DNA from: Enterobacter ludwigii
GTDB lineage: Bacteria; Pseudomonadota; Gammaproteobacteria; Enterobacterales; Enterobacteriaceae
Assembly (NCBI GenBank): GCA_023023105.1
Contig: CP083824.1
Span: 2,480,001 to 2,544,000 of the forward strand
Direction: 5' to 3'
Length of the DNA: 64,000 bases
Below the pieces are notes generated by a model. The model made no database searches and was not told the origin of the DNA. It saw nothing but the letters and a program-made list of their open reading frames with translations. Made by a program: the position numbers and the translations under genes. This document shows positions 8,694 through 18,480 of this stretch, in pieces (positions within the stretch are counted from its first letter, which is position 1; each line of letters opens with the position of its first letter).

Positions 8694-9652
8694 AGCACGC
8701 CGCTGGTAAAATTAAGCGCCGGTGAAACGTCAACCGCCAGCCATGTCGGGCCATCCAGGTCAGCAAAACTGGCCTGATTGACCAGCGGGAGTGCCGCATT
8801 GATCGCCCGGGATGTACAAAGCATGCATCCCAGCATCACGGAAAAACCCTCCGACCGGGCCTGAGCCGCCAGGGCCAGCGCTTCCGTTAGCCCACCGGTT
8901 TTGTCGAGCTTAATGTTGATCATCTCATAGCTGCCCTGTAGCCCGCTCAGACTCTCGCGGGTATGACAGCTTTCATCCGCGCACACAGGCAACGGATGGA
9001 TAAAATTCTTCAGCGCCGCATCATCCTTTGCGGGTAGAGGTTGTTCCAGCATCGCCACGCCCAGGTCAGCCAGCAGCTGACATCGCGCGGCAAGCCCTTC
9101 GGGATGCCATGATTCGTTGGCGTCAACAATCAGTGTGGCCGACGGCACTGCCGCGCGAATGGCAACCATTCTTTCGCTAATCAGACGATCGTCGAGCTTC
9201 ACCTTTAACAGGGTGGCCCCTGCATCAAAAAGCGCTTTTGCGCTGGCAGCCATCTGTTCCGGCTCACCAATAACAACGGTTTGCGCCGTAACGACCGATT
9301 GCGGCAAGGCCACCCCCAGCAACGATGTCAGGGGTTTTTGCTGTTTAGCGGCTTCAAGATTCCAGAACGCGCAATCAATAGCGTTACGTGCCGCTCCTGC
9401 AGGTAAACGCTGCTGTAATGCTTCGTGCGAGAGCCCTTTTTGCAGATCGGGTACCAGGGTCATGATAGCCGCCATCACTGACGCAGCACTTTCTCCATAG
9501 CGTGGGTATGGCGTGCATTCTCCCGTACCTTTAAACCCCTCTTCTTCAATTTCAACCACCACCACACCGGCCTCACTTCGGCTGCCGCGGGAGATGACAA
9601 ATGGGCTATGCAATGGCCAGGCTTCTTCATAGACTTTAACGCTTCTCATCAC
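8684..9652 (-). CDS. ycjG: YcjG, L-Ala-D/L-Glu epimerase
   Basis: Enolase-superfamily dipeptide epimerase of 322 residues. It converts L-Ala-D-Glu, released by MpaA, to L-Ala-L-Glu so ordinary peptidases can use it. The catalytic lysine pair appears as LKVKLD near residue 150 and INIKLDKTGG near 250. Metal ligands appear as VDANE, EQP and ADES. The capping domain occupies the first 120 residues. It is convergent with mpaA (10-bp overlap) and divergent from tpx, as in E. coli. Confidence 0.94.
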   Translation of the reverse strand: MMRSVKVYEEAWPLHSPFVISRGSRSEAGVVVVEIEEEGFKGTGECTPYPRYGESAASVMAAIMTLVPDLQKGLSHEALQQRLPAGAARNAIDCAFWNLEAAKQQKPLTSLLGVALPQSVVTAQTVVIGEPEQMAASAKALFDAGATLLKVKLDDRLISERMVAIRAAVPSATLIVDANESWHPEGLAARCQLLADLGVAMLEQPLPAKDDAALKNFIHPLPVCADESCHTRESLSGLQGSYEMINIKLDKTGGLTEALALAAQARSEGFSVMLGCMLCTSRAINAALPLVNQASFADLDGPTWLAVDVSPALNFTSGVLHL

Positions 9653-9756
9653 TGACTCCTTGCGGCCCGGAAAGGCGAAAAATTTGGTTTGCCGTGTTAT
9701 CCGCTGATGGCATACACTAGCCCCGACGTTAACTATATGTAAACAGGAAGATATCT

Positions 9757-10263
9757 ATGTCACAACTCGTTCATTTCCAGGGCAACCCGGTTGCTGTTGC
9801 AGGTTCCATTCCGCAGGCTGGCAGCAAAGCTCAGGCTTTTACTCTGGTGGCTAAAGATCTGTCTGACGTCACACTGGCTCAGTTTGCGGGTAAACGCAAA
9901 GTGCTGAACATTTTCCCAAGCATTGATACCGGTGTTTGTGCTGCATCCGTACGTAAGTTCAACCAGCTGGCGACTGAAATGGACAACACGGTTGTGCTGT
10001 GCATTTCCGCTGACCTGCCGTTTGCCCAGTCTCGTTTCTGCGGTGCCGAAGGCCTGAGCAACGTTATCACCCTCTCCACTCTGCGCAGCCAGGATTTCCT
10101 GGAAAAATACGGCGTCAGCATCGCGGAAGGCCCGCTGAAAGGCCTGGCAGCACGCGCTGTACTGGTTATTGATGAAAATGACAATGTCGTATTTAGCGAA
10201 CTGGTTAACGAAATCACCACCGAACCAGATTACACTGCTGCGCTGGACGTGCTGAAAGCATAA
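9757..10263 (+). CDS. tpx: Tpx, periplasm-associated thiol peroxidase
   Basis: Atypical 2-Cys peroxiredoxin of 168 residues that reduces hydrogen and alkyl hydroperoxides with thioredoxin. The peroxidatic Cys61 is in DTGVCAAS and the resolving Cys95 in SRFCGAE, the exact family spacing. Length equals the E. coli enzyme. The codon pattern looks that of a well-expressed gene. AGGAAG precedes the ATG. A hairpin terminator follows directly. Confidence 0.97.
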   Translation: MSQLVHFQGNPVAVAGSIPQAGSKAQAFTLVAKDLSDVTLAQFAGKRKVLNIFPSIDTGVCAASVRKFNQLATEMDNTVVLCISADLPFAQSRFCGAEGLSNVITLSTLRSQDFLEKYGVSIAEGPLKGLAARAVLVIDENDNVVFSELVNEITTEPDYTAALDVLKA

Positions 10264-10294
10264 TAATTGCTTAGCAATCTATACAGTACTTTCT

Positions 10295-10319
10295 AAACCT
10301 CGCGATGGCGGGGTTTTTT
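10295..10319 (+). terminator. tpx terminator
   Basis: AAACCTCGC pairs with GCGGGGTTT (one G-T pair) around GATG, followed by a T tract. Confidence 0.8.
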
Positions 10320-11623
10320 ATTTCCTCAAAGCTGAATCGTTCAAGCTATTATTGCCATAATTCACATTAATTGTGCAAAACCATTCGCAATATTTAACAA
10401 TATAGCGATCTATATCCCATAACCATTCCCCAAAATTCATATTTTCATGCCTGGTGAAGCACATCACATTTCCATTTTTGTTAAACCTTTAGATTTTCTT
10501 ACGAAATCAAATAATCGTTTCAGCAAAAAGGAATGAAAATGAAAATCAAACTGGCGTTTACGATACTCGCAGTACTGATCTCTGGCCAAGTTGCGGCTAA
10601 AACCTGGGTGCTGACAAGTGCTGAAAGCAGTGTGGAGAAAGGGAACTGGAAGATTTCCAGCGGTGAGCTGAACGTTAAAGATCAAACGTTCAGCATTGAG
10701 CAAAAAGTCTTACACGGGGGTAAACAGGAAGGCAGTAAAGTCATCATCATCAGCAGTAAAAATGGACTGACAATTGCGTTAAGCCCGACTCGTGGCATGG
10801 ATCTCCTGCATGTCGAAGGGTTTGGTACCAAACTCGGGTGGAATTCCCCAGTTAAAGAGGTCGTGAACCCGGCCTATATTAATCTGGAAAGTCGAAACGG
10901 ACTCGGCTGGCTGGAAGGTTTCAATGAGATGATGGTGCGATGTGGCTATGAGTGGACAGGCCATCCGGTCACCGCTGATGGACAAATCTATACCCTTCAC
11001 GGTAAGGCGGGTAATACGCCTGCCTCGCAGGTGGAAGTGGAAGTTGCTGATGCTGCCCCACATGAGATTCGCATTCGCGGTTTAATCAAAGAGAGTACGT
11101 TCAAGAAAGCCGATCTGCAGACCATGACCGAACTGCGTTACGTTCCTGGAAGCAACCAGTTCAGCCTGCATGATGTTCTGACTAACCATGCTGATTACCC
11201 TCATGATTATCAAATCATCTATCACAGTAACTTTGGAACACCGATCCTCGAAGAAGGCGCGCGATTCCTTGCCCCGGCGGTAAGCGTGAGCCCATTCAAT
11301 GATTACGCCAAAGCCGGTGTTAACGACTGGCAGACTTACGCAGGGCCAACAAAAGGCTTTGATGAGATGGTCTTTAATATCAAACCGCTCGCGGATAATA
11401 ACCACGAAACGCTTGCAGCGGTGATCAATAAAGCCGGTGATAAAGGTGCGTCAATTCAGTTTGATACTCGCCAGTTGCCCGTGCTGACTCTCTGGAAAAA
11501 CACCGACACGCTGAAACAGGGTTATGTTACAGGCATTGAGCCAGGTACCAGCTACGCGTACCCCGTCACCATCGAACGCGAGCAGAAACGCGTTAAGCAG
11601 CTGCAACCAGGAGCCAGCACGCA

Positions 11624-11631
11624 GTTTGATT
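11624..11631 (+). repeat. IS1 target-site duplication, left copy (GTTTGATT)
   Basis: Eight bases repeated exactly at 12400-12407, flanking the IS1. A ninth base does not match on either side. Confidence 0.95.
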
Positions 11632-11686
11632 GGTAATGGTGCCAACTTACTGATTTAGTGTATGATGGTGTTTTTGAGGTGCTCCA

Positions 11687-11962
11687 GTGGCTTCTGTTTC
11701 TATCAGCTGTCCCTCCTGTTCAGCTACTGAAGGCGTGGTGCGTAACGGTAAAAGTACTGCCGGACATCAGCGCTATCTCTGCTCTCACTGCCGTAAAACA
11801 TGGCAGCTACAGTTCACTTACACCGCTTCTCAACCCGGTACGCATCAGAAAATCATTGATATGGCCATGAATGGCGTCGGATGTCGCGCCAGTGCACGCA
11901 TTATGGGCGTTGGCCTCAACACGATTTTACGACACTTAAAAAACTCAGGCCGCAGTCGGTAA
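11687..11962 (+). CDS. insA: InsA, IS1 DNA-binding regulator
   Basis: 91 residues from a GTG start. The N-terminal zinc-finger-like CPSC..C..C pattern and helix-turn-helix bind the IS1 ends and repress the element's own promoter in the left end. A -1 slip at AAAAAAC (11938-11944) fuses it to InsB to make the transposase. Confidence 0.93.
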   Translation: MASVSISCPSCSATEGVVRNGKSTAGHQRYLCSHCRKTWQLQFTYTASQPGTHQKIIDMAMNGVGCRASARIMGVGLNTILRHLKNSGRSR

Positions 11963-12384
11963 ACTCACGCATACAACCGGGCAGTGACGTCATTGTTTGC
12001 GCGGAAATGGACGAACAGTGGGGTTACGTCGGCGCTAAATCACGCCAGCGCTGGTTGTTTTACGCGTATGACAGGATACGGAGGACGGTTGTGGCGCACG
12101 TATTCGGTGAACGCACGTTGGCCACGCTGGAGCGTCTTCTGGGCCTGCTGTCGGCCTTTGAGGTCGTGGTATGGATGACGGATGGCTGGCCGCTGTATGA
12201 ATCACGCCTGAAGGGAGAACTGCACGTTATCAGCAAGCGATATACGCAGCGCATTGAGCGGCATAACCTGAATCTGAGGCAGCATCTGGCAAGGCTGGGC
12301 AGGAAGTCACTGTCGTTCTCAAAATCGGTGGAGCTGCATGACAAAGTCATCGGGCATTATCTGAACATAAAACACTATCAGTAA
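11881..12384 (+). CDS. insB: InsB, IS1 transposase C-terminal part
   Basis: 167 residues in the -1 frame relative to InsA. It carries the DDE-type catalytic region of IS1 ([36 protein letters not shown]). It becomes active as the InsAB' frameshift fusion. The frame is intact, so this copy may still be mobile. Confidence 0.93.
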   Translation: MSRQCTHYGRWPQHDFTTLKKLRPQSVNSRIQPGSDVIVCAEMDEQWGYVGAKSRQRWLFYAYDRIRRTVVAHVFGERTLATLERLLGLLSAFEVVVWMTDGWPLYESRLKGELHVISKRYTQRIERHNLNLRQHLARLGRKSLSFSKSVELHDKVIGHYLNIKHYQ

Positions 12385-12399
12385 GTTGGAGTCATTACC

Positions 12400-12407
12400 G
12401 TTTGATT
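12400..12407 (+). repeat. IS1 target-site duplication, right copy (GTTTGATT)
   Basis: Matches 11624-11631. After it the interrupted gene resumes in frame at 12408. Confidence 0.95.
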
Positions 12408-12531
12408 TGACCTATACCCTGCTTCACAACCCGCAACAGGTGAAAGATGTGGAAAACAGAATTGCGTCGATTCAGGGAGACACCAAAACAGAAATCGTAA
12501 CCACGCCTCTTGCGAAGGAATAAGCGAAAAG

Positions 12532-12559
12532 AAAAAAAGCCTCTATACAGAGGCTTTTT
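12532..12559. terminator. Bidirectional terminator between the DUF4432-like gene and tyrR
   Basis: AAAAAGCCTCT pairs with AGAGGCTTTTT around ATAC. It serves the split gene on the plus strand and tyrR (stop at 12561) on the minus strand. Confidence 0.85.
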
Positions 12560-12560
12560 G

Positions 12561-14102
12561 TTATTCGTCGCCCTTCTTATGATTTAAACCATACTCACGC
12601 AGCTTATTCGCTATCGCGGTATGCGAGACACCAAGACGCTTTGCCAGCTTGCGGGTGCTTGGATAGCTGCGATAAAGCTGTGTCAGCACTGAACGCTCGA
12701 AACGGCTGGTGATCTCATCCAGTGAACCTTCCATCGCCTCTTCACCGACAGATACTGACCCGGCGTCGTAATCTGGCAACAAGATATCCTGCGGACGTAA
12801 TTCATATCCTTCCAGCTGCGTCAGAGCCCGATAAACGGCGTTTTTGAGCTGACGAATATTGCCCGGCCAGCCATAGCGCATTAATACCGTGCCGAGATCG
12901 GCAGACAGCTTAGGACGTGGAACCCCCTGCTCGTCGGCAAAGCGAGCCGCGAACAGTTCCGTTAATGGCATGATATCCTGCGGGCAATCGCGCAGCGGTG
13001 GAATGTTGAGTGTCAGGACGTTGAGGCGATAATAGAGATCCTCGCGGAAGATCCCCTTTTGCACCAGTTCCACCAGGTTTTTCTGGGTGGCGCAAATGAC
13101 GCGCACGTCCACATGCACTTCGTGATCCTCACCCACGCGGCGGAACGTACCATCGTTCAGGAAACGCAGCAGCTTAGCCTGCATACGTGGCGACATTTCG
13201 CCGATCTCGTCCAGCAGCACCGAACCACCGTTCGCCTGCTCGAAGAACCCTTTCTTGCCTTCCGGAGCATGACCAAACAGCTCGCTTTCGACGGCATCTT
13301 CCGGGATAGAGGCGCAGTTAAGCGCCAGATACGGTTTTGCAGCACGCGGGCTCGCCAGGTGTACGGCGTGAGCGAGCAGGTCTTTCCCGGTGCCGGTATC
13401 GCCGGTAATCAGCAGCGGCGCAGTCAAACTCGCGAGCTTACGGGCCTGGTCAATCACATGACGCATTTTCGGGCTGACGGCAATAATCTGGCTGAATGCC
13501 CCTACATCCTGACTGGAGAGGTTTTGCAACTGACGTCCCATACGTAACGTTGATCGCAGCATGATCACCGCACCAGTTAACACGCGGGTATTGCTTTCCC
13601 CTTTCAGATAGACCGGCGTGATCTCCATCAGGAAATTCTGTCCGTTGATAACAACGTGCTCACTATGTGTGTTCTGGGGGTTGCTGTCCAGCCAGCGCTG
13701 GAAGTTAAAACCGGGAATCAACTGCGCGGCGTTGTGGTTGCTGAGTTTGTCCTGGCTCTGCGCAAAAAGCTGGCAGCTGGCGTGGTTAACGCGTTCTACT
13801 TTGCTTTTCAAATCCAGAGAGAGGAAAGGCTCTGGCATCGCTTCCAGCAGCGCGCTCAGCGCCAGATGCTCACGCTCAGAGGGCATCCACGGGATAGTCC
13901 GTACATCCGTAACGCCAGCGATACGGCGGATTTCGGCCATCAGGCTACTGAAGGTATTAAATTCAATTTCGGCAAAATTGAGGTAAATCTTCCCGACAGG
14001 GTCGATCTCAATGCCACGTAAATCAATGCTACGTAAAACAAGAAGATCGAGTAATTCGCGGGTCAGACCGAGACGGTCTTCACAGAAGACTTCAAGACGC
14101 AT
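12561..14102 (-). CDS. tyrR: TyrR, aromatic amino acid regulator
   Basis: Transcription factor of 513 residues, the E. coli length, controlling aromatic amino acid synthesis and transport. An ACT domain (1-70) binds aromatic amino acids; a PAS domain (about 78-190) follows; then an AAA+ domain with Walker A GDTGTGKD, GSVLLDEIGEM and the sensor region WPGNIRQLKN; and a C-terminal helix-turn-helix (TRKLAKRLGVSHTAIANKL). The GAFTGA loop of sigma54 activators is replaced by HAPEGKKGFFEQ, as expected for TyrR, which acts with sigma70. A TyrR box lies about 70 bp upstream of the start. Confidence 0.97.
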   Translation of the reverse strand: MRLEVFCEDRLGLTRELLDLLVLRSIDLRGIEIDPVGKIYLNFAEIEFNTFSSLMAEIRRIAGVTDVRTIPWMPSEREHLALSALLEAMPEPFLSLDLKSKVERVNHASCQLFAQSQDKLSNHNAAQLIPGFNFQRWLDSNPQNTHSEHVVINGQNFLMEITPVYLKGESNTRVLTGAVIMLRSTLRMGRQLQNLSSQDVGAFSQIIAVSPKMRHVIDQARKLASLTAPLLITGDTGTGKDLLAHAVHLASPRAAKPYLALNCASIPEDAVESELFGHAPEGKKGFFEQANGGSVLLDEIGEMSPRMQAKLLRFLNDGTFRRVGEDHEVHVDVRVICATQKNLVELVQKGIFREDLYYRLNVLTLNIPPLRDCPQDIMPLTELFAARFADEQGVPRPKLSADLGTVLMRYGWPGNIRQLKNAVYRALTQLEGYELRPQDILLPDYDAGSVSVGEEAMEGSLDEITSRFERSVLTQLYRSYPSTRKLAKRLGVSHTAIANKLREYGLNHKKGDE

Positions 14103-14171
14103 GGGAAATTCACCGTTTTAAGCCAATAACAGTAAAATGATATGTCAGAACACGGTGATCCGGAAGATGGC

Positions 14172-14189
14172 TGTCAACAAATATTGACA
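14172..14189. promoter_or_regulatory. TyrR box upstream of tyrR (autoregulatory operator)
   Basis: TGTCAACAAATATTGACA is a palindrome of the TyrR form TGTAAA-N6-TTTACA, with C/G at the fourth and matching positions. It lies 70 bases upstream of the tyrR start, the site expected for autorepression. Confidence 0.8.
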
Positions 14190-14214
14190 GCCAGCACGAT
14201 TAGTGAACAAAACC

Positions 14215-15267
14215 TCACGGGGCAGGTTTTTTATTGAGCGTTTCTTTGAGCTGACCGATCAACTCGCGCCTGAAATCCCCCAGCCGCGGCTTGTCGTCAT
14301 CAATCCAGGGAAGCGGACGACAGACTTCCATCGCTTTAATGCCTAAACGCGCCGTCAATAAACCCGCCCCAATACCCTGAGCAGCACGGGCTGAGAGCCG
14401 TGCCGCCAGATCCTGCGACATCCAGTCCATTCCCACTTCGCGCACCAGCTCACTCGCACCGGCAAAGGCGATATTGAGCAAAACCAGTTTAAACAGTCTG
14501 AGCCGGCTGTAATAACCCAACTCGATGCCGTAAAGATTCGCGATACGGTTAATCAGGCGTAAGTTACGCCAGGCGATAAATGCCATATCGACCAGCGCCA
14601 GCGGGCTGACGGCAATCATCAACGTGGATTCCGCCGCAGAGCGGCTAATCTCGCGCCGCGCCTGGGCGTCCAGCACCGGCTGGACCATATGAGAATAGAG
14701 CGTGACCACTTCGCGGTCATTCTGGGTTTCATGGATGGCGGCATACCAGCGCTGAAGTGCCGGATGCGATTGATCAATTCCAGCCTGACTGGCGAGCTTT
14801 TCACAAAATGCGCGACCTTTTCCGGTAGCGTGACTGTGAAGCAGATCCCGCGCTTCATCGCGCTCATGCGCGCGCTGCCGCAGACGCCAGAGGCGACGCC
14901 ACTCCGTTACAACCGACCCAATACCCGCCCCCACAATCAGGGCACCCGCAGCACACCCGCCGAGCGCAACCCAGTCCTGGGTTTGCCAGGCATTCATCGT
15001 CCATTGTACGCCCTGCCCAACCACACTTACTCCAAACAGCGCCAGACCGGCGGTGACCATCTTACGCCACAGGCTGCGTTTCGGGCGTAAAGCAGCCTCA
15101 ACGACAGCTTCCGCCTGGCCTTCCTCTACATCAGGCTCCTCCGTCAGCGCCGGGGCAAAGTTTTCAGCCTGCGCACCACTGAACGTTTGTGCCGTTTTAA
15201 ACGCTTCCTGATTCTTTTGCTCAAGCGTTCCGGTAAAGTCTATGCGTGGTTTTAACGGTTCCGTCAT
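14215..15267 (-). CDS. ycjF: YcjF, UPF0283 inner-membrane protein
   Basis: 350 residues. A charged N-terminal tail of about 65 residues is followed by two adjacent membrane helices (about 70-90 and 100-120) and a C-terminal domain with further hydrophobic stretches ([19 protein letters not shown]). Function is unknown; it belongs to the phage-shock regulon neighbourhood in E. coli and pairs with the YcjX NTPase. Its start overlaps the ycjX stop by four bases, so the two are translationally coupled. Confidence 0.93.
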   Translation of the reverse strand: MTEPLKPRIDFTGTLEQKNQEAFKTAQTFSGAQAENFAPALTEEPDVEEGQAEAVVEAALRPKRSLWRKMVTAGLALFGVSVVGQGVQWTMNAWQTQDWVALGGCAAGALIVGAGIGSVVTEWRRLWRLRQRAHERDEARDLLHSHATGKGRAFCEKLASQAGIDQSHPALQRWYAAIHETQNDREVVTLYSHMVQPVLDAQARREISRSAAESTLMIAVSPLALVDMAFIAWRNLRLINRIANLYGIELGYYSRLRLFKLVLLNIAFAGASELVREVGMDWMSQDLAARLSARAAQGIGAGLLTARLGIKAMEVCRPLPWIDDDKPRLGDFRRELIGQLKETLNKKPAP

Positions 15268-16661
15268 CGCAATTTATCTCCAATCAAAAACTCCAGTGCC
15301 GCATCCAGACGAATGTGCGGTAACGGTTGATCGACGCTCATGGCCTGGGGTCGGAAGGCTTCAAACTGGAAGCCCTGGCTCTGCCAGAACGCCTGGCCTG
15401 GAAGCCGCGCGGGCACTTCACCCGGATAAACGGTAAGTGGCTCGCCGTCGCTGAGACGGTTCCCGCGCAATGCCGGTATTTTTTCGCCGTTAAGGTCTAT
15501 CAGCCCACTTTGCGTCGCCTGCACGGACGCCAGCCCAAGGCAATCCATGCTGATCCCTTCGAAAGCGGCATTTTGCCAGGCATCCTGGACCAGTTGTTGC
15601 AGCAGCGACACCATATTGGCGTGTTGATCGACCGTAACATGATCGGCTTTGGTGGCCGCAAACAGCAGCTTGTCGATCACCGGCGAGAACAGGCGGCGAA
15701 ATAACGTCCGCTGACCATAGTGAAAACTCTGCATCAGCTGTGTCAGCGCGAGGCGCATATCGTTGAAAGCCTGTGGCCCGCTGTTAAGCGGCTGAAGACA
15801 ATCCACCAGCACTATCTGACGATCAAAACGTAAAAAGTGGTTTTTGTAGAAACCTTTGACCACCTTTTCACAGTAGTAATTGTAACGCTCGCGCAGCATC
15901 CCGGCATTCGTGTGCTTGTCGGCCTGAGCCAGTTTTGACTCTCCGGTGCCATCCACGTCCGGCCACGGGAAGAACTGCAGTGCGGGCGCTCCGGCTAAAT
16001 CGCCCGGCAGGACAAAACGCCCCGGCTGGATAAAATGCAGGCCTTCCTGTTTGCACTGATGCAGATACGCCGTCCAGGCTTCCGCGATAGCCGCCAGACG
16101 GTTTTCATCAGCAGGCGCGAGCGGATCTAAGCCTTCGCACAATTGCCGCCATTTTGCTGACCACTCCGCGCGGTGACCCTGTAACAAACTCGTCATCTGA
16201 CGGGACCAGCTAAGATAATCCTGCGCCAGCATGGGTAAATCGAGCAGCCATTCGCCAGGATAATCGACGATTTCAAGATACAGTGTTGAGGTATCTTTGA
16301 AGTGGCGCATCAGGGATTCATTGGAACGAAAGCGTAACGCAAGACGAATTTCACTTACCCCTCGGGTTGGCGTCGGCCACGTGGGTGGGTCGCCATAAAG
16401 CTGTGCCAGCCCTTCATCATACGTAAATCGTGGAATGCCAAAATCGCGCTGAGGTACGCGCTTAACGCCCAGCAGACGCTCTTCCCGCACGGCGCTAAGC
16501 AAAGGCAAGCGTGCCCCGGCGTGCAGGTTAAGAAGCTGATTCACCATCGCGGTGATAAATGCCGTCTTACCACTGCGGCTCAAACCTGTCACCGCCAGAC
16601 GCAAATGACGGTCAACACCGCGGTTCACCAGTGAATTGAATTCGTTCTTAAGTCGCTTCAT
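15264..16661 (-). CDS. ycjX: YcjX, DUF463 P-loop NTPase
   Basis: 465 residues, the E. coli length. Walker [11 protein letters not shown] lies near residue 26, with further GTPase-like features including [10 protein letters not shown] (Walker B-like DxPG) and ATKADHV (NKxD-like). A cytosolic stress-induced protein of the psp neighbourhood, predicted to bind GTP or ATP; cellular role unresolved. Downstream of pspD on the same strand after 115 bp, it is probably read from the sigma54 pspA promoter as part of an extended stress operon. Confidence 0.94.
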   Translation of the reverse strand: MKRLKNEFNSLVNRGVDRHLRLAVTGLSRSGKTAFITAMVNQLLNLHAGARLPLLSAVREERLLGVKRVPQRDFGIPRFTYDEGLAQLYGDPPTWPTPTRGVSEIRLALRFRSNESLMRHFKDTSTLYLEIVDYPGEWLLDLPMLAQDYLSWSRQMTSLLQGHRAEWSAKWRQLCEGLDPLAPADENRLAAIAEAWTAYLHQCKQEGLHFIQPGRFVLPGDLAGAPALQFFPWPDVDGTGESKLAQADKHTNAGMLRERYNYYCEKVVKGFYKNHFLRFDRQIVLVDCLQPLNSGPQAFNDMRLALTQLMQSFHYGQRTLFRRLFSPVIDKLLFAATKADHVTVDQHANMVSLLQQLVQDAWQNAAFEGISMDCLGLASVQATQSGLIDLNGEKIPALRGNRLSDGEPLTVYPGEVPARLPGQAFWQSQGFQFEAFRPQAMSVDQPLPHIRLDAALEFLIGDKLR

Positions 16662-16776
16662 CGCCGTCCTTTTTGCCTGAAGGAGTATCTCTTTTTAAAA
16701 ATATGACATGGGGGCTACATGAAAGGAATAAAACCGTACAGTGAAACGGCACGCTGATACGCATGCCATACCACTA

Positions 16777-16995
16777 TTATTTAAATTTTCCTGCGAGACG
16801 TCCGGCCAGTTTCTGCAGCAGTGGCTCCAGCGCCACGGCCAGCAACAATCTGACGGGCTTACGGGCAACAGATTTGATTGCCCACCCCGCCACACCCGCC
16901 GGGCCGTAACGTAACGCCGTCAGCAGGACCAGTTTACCTGCGATTTTCAGGCCGGGTTTGACCTTCTGACCGGCCTGTTGCCAGTTTTGCTTCAT
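16777..16995 (-). CDS. pspD: PspD, phage shock protein D
   Basis: 72 residues, peripheral inner-membrane protein. The basic N-terminal part [14 protein letters not shown] and the hydrophobic core [17 protein letters not shown] match PspD. Last gene of the pspABCD block; its exact role is unclear. The gap to pspC is 12 bp. Confidence 0.92.
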   Translation of the reverse strand: MKQNWQQAGQKVKPGLKIAGKLVLLTALRYGPAGVAGWAIKSVARKPVRLLLAVALEPLLQKLAGRLAGKFK

Positions 16996-17007
16996 GTAGG
17001 CTCTCTC

Positions 17008-17367
17008 TTAAAGCTGACGAAAACGACTGCGCAGCGTAAAGGTATCCGAGGTGACATAGCGCTCCATTTCCCGCAACCGCTTTTCACCTGCGGCCAGTTG
17101 ATCGTCCACTGCATTCAGGAGATCGCTGCTGGTTGGCGCACCTTCCGCAGCCAGTTCACCTTCCGGCATCGGTTCGAGTACAAATGACAGAATGATGTAC
17201 GCCACCAGGGTGATAAACGCGAGGCCGAAGAAAATAGACAAAACCGTGACGACACGGACCAGTTTCACTGGAACATCAAGATAATGGGCCAGCCCGGCGC
17301 AGACGCCGCGCACCATACCCTGCTGCGGAATTCGCCACAGTTTTTTGTTCAGATTCAGTCCAGACAT
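17008..17367 (-). CDS. pspC: PspC, membrane toxin-like stress sensor
   Basis: 119 residues. The N-terminal PspC domain (LWRIPQQGMVRGVCAGLAHY) is followed by one membrane helix (about 40-62) and a periplasmic or cytoplasmic coiled tail. With PspB it detects envelope damage and draws PspA away from PspF. ATG overlaps the pspB stop by one base (TAATG). Confidence 0.95.
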   Translation of the reverse strand: MSGLNLNKKLWRIPQQGMVRGVCAGLAHYLDVPVKLVRVVTVLSIFFGLAFITLVAYIILSFVLEPMPEGELAAEGAPTSSDLLNAVDDQLAAGEKRLREMERYVTSDTFTLRSRFRQL

Positions 17368-17591
17368 TAACGATCCCTCCAGTTTGGATGCTCGGCATCC
17401 AGGATATCTTCCAGTGCCTGAATGCGTTCGCGCATTTTATTCGCCTGTTCCGATAGCTGTACCAGACGCTGTTGTTCATTCTGGGAAAGCTCGCCCCGTG
17501 AAGAACGATTGCTGTAGTGCAGCCATAACCAAATCGGCAAAACGAACAGCACGAAAATAGTCAGAGGTATGGCCAGAAAAAGCGCGCTCAT
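17367..17591 (-). CDS. pspB: PspB, phage shock protein B
   Basis: 74 residues from the ATG at 17591 (MSALFLAIPL), the E. coli length; upstream in-frame codons to 17639 are not used. One N-terminal membrane helix, then a cytoplasmic coiled coil (QRLVQLSEQANKMRERIQAL). Works with PspC to release the PspA-PspF block. Confidence 0.94.
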   Translation of the reverse strand: MSALFLAIPLTIFVLFVLPIWLWLHYSNRSSRGELSQNEQQRLVQLSEQANKMRERIQALEDILDAEHPNWRDR

Positions 17592-17645
17592 GTGTACTCC
17601 TTGTCTTACGATGCATGGCGGCACGCTCAGGTGCCGCATAAATTA

Positions 17646-18317
<672 letters not shown>

Positions 18318-18365
18318 CTAGTCCTCATAGTTCTGTTATCGGGCAATGCCCTGCTGAACAGATAA

Positions 18366-18381
18366 TACAAATACCATGCCA
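18366..18381 (-). promoter_or_regulatory. Sigma54 promoter of pspA
   Basis: On the minus strand TGGCATG-GTAT-TTGTA matches the -24/-12 consensus (TGGCACG-N4-TTGCA) with the required GG and the TTG at the correct spacing, about 50 bp upstream of pspA. The AT-rich stretch beyond it (18382-18440) has the right place for IHF and PspF enhancer sites. Confidence 0.85.
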
Positions 18382-18480
18382 GTTTTTTATCTTATTGATT
18401 TTACTTGATCTGATTGATTTTAACGCAACGGATAACTATGCTTACCTGGTGAATATCGCTAAGGAGTGGTTAATTTCATC

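Larger units (their letters stand above)
11632..12399 (+). mobile_element. IS1 family insertion sequence, copy 1 (768 bp)
   Basis: Complete IS1, exactly 768 bp. Left end GGTAATGGTGCCAACTTAC and the inverse of the right end GGTAATGACTCCAACTTAC differ at three positions. It encodes InsA and InsB with an A6C slippage site. It lies within the DUF4432-like gene in the same orientation and is bounded by an 8-bp duplication. All its reading frames give the same proteins as copy 2 at 29369. Its sequence differs from the common IS1R at many third positions, so it is a variant lineage within IS1. Confidence 0.98.
10539..12523 (+). pseudogene. Exported DUF4432-like (aldose-epimerase-fold) protein, interrupted by IS1
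   Basis: AAGGA six bases upstream supports the ATG at 10539 over 10533. A Sec signal peptide (about 20 residues, ..SGQVAAK) precedes a beta-rich domain resembling the DUF4432/mutarotase superfamily (SPTRGMDLLHVEG, MVRCGYEW, LHGKAG, YHSNFG, IEPGTSYAYP). An IS1 at 11632-12399 splits the gene near its 3' end and supplies a stop two codons in, so the present product is 365 residues ending QFDW. Removing IS1 and one copy of the 8-bp duplication joins codon 365 as TTG and restores a 402-residue frame ending ..PLAKE at 12523. The lost tail of 38 residues includes strand-like LTYTLLHNP. Function is probably sugar binding or epimerisation in the periplasm; substrate unknown. E. coli has no gene here. 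Confidence 0.85.
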
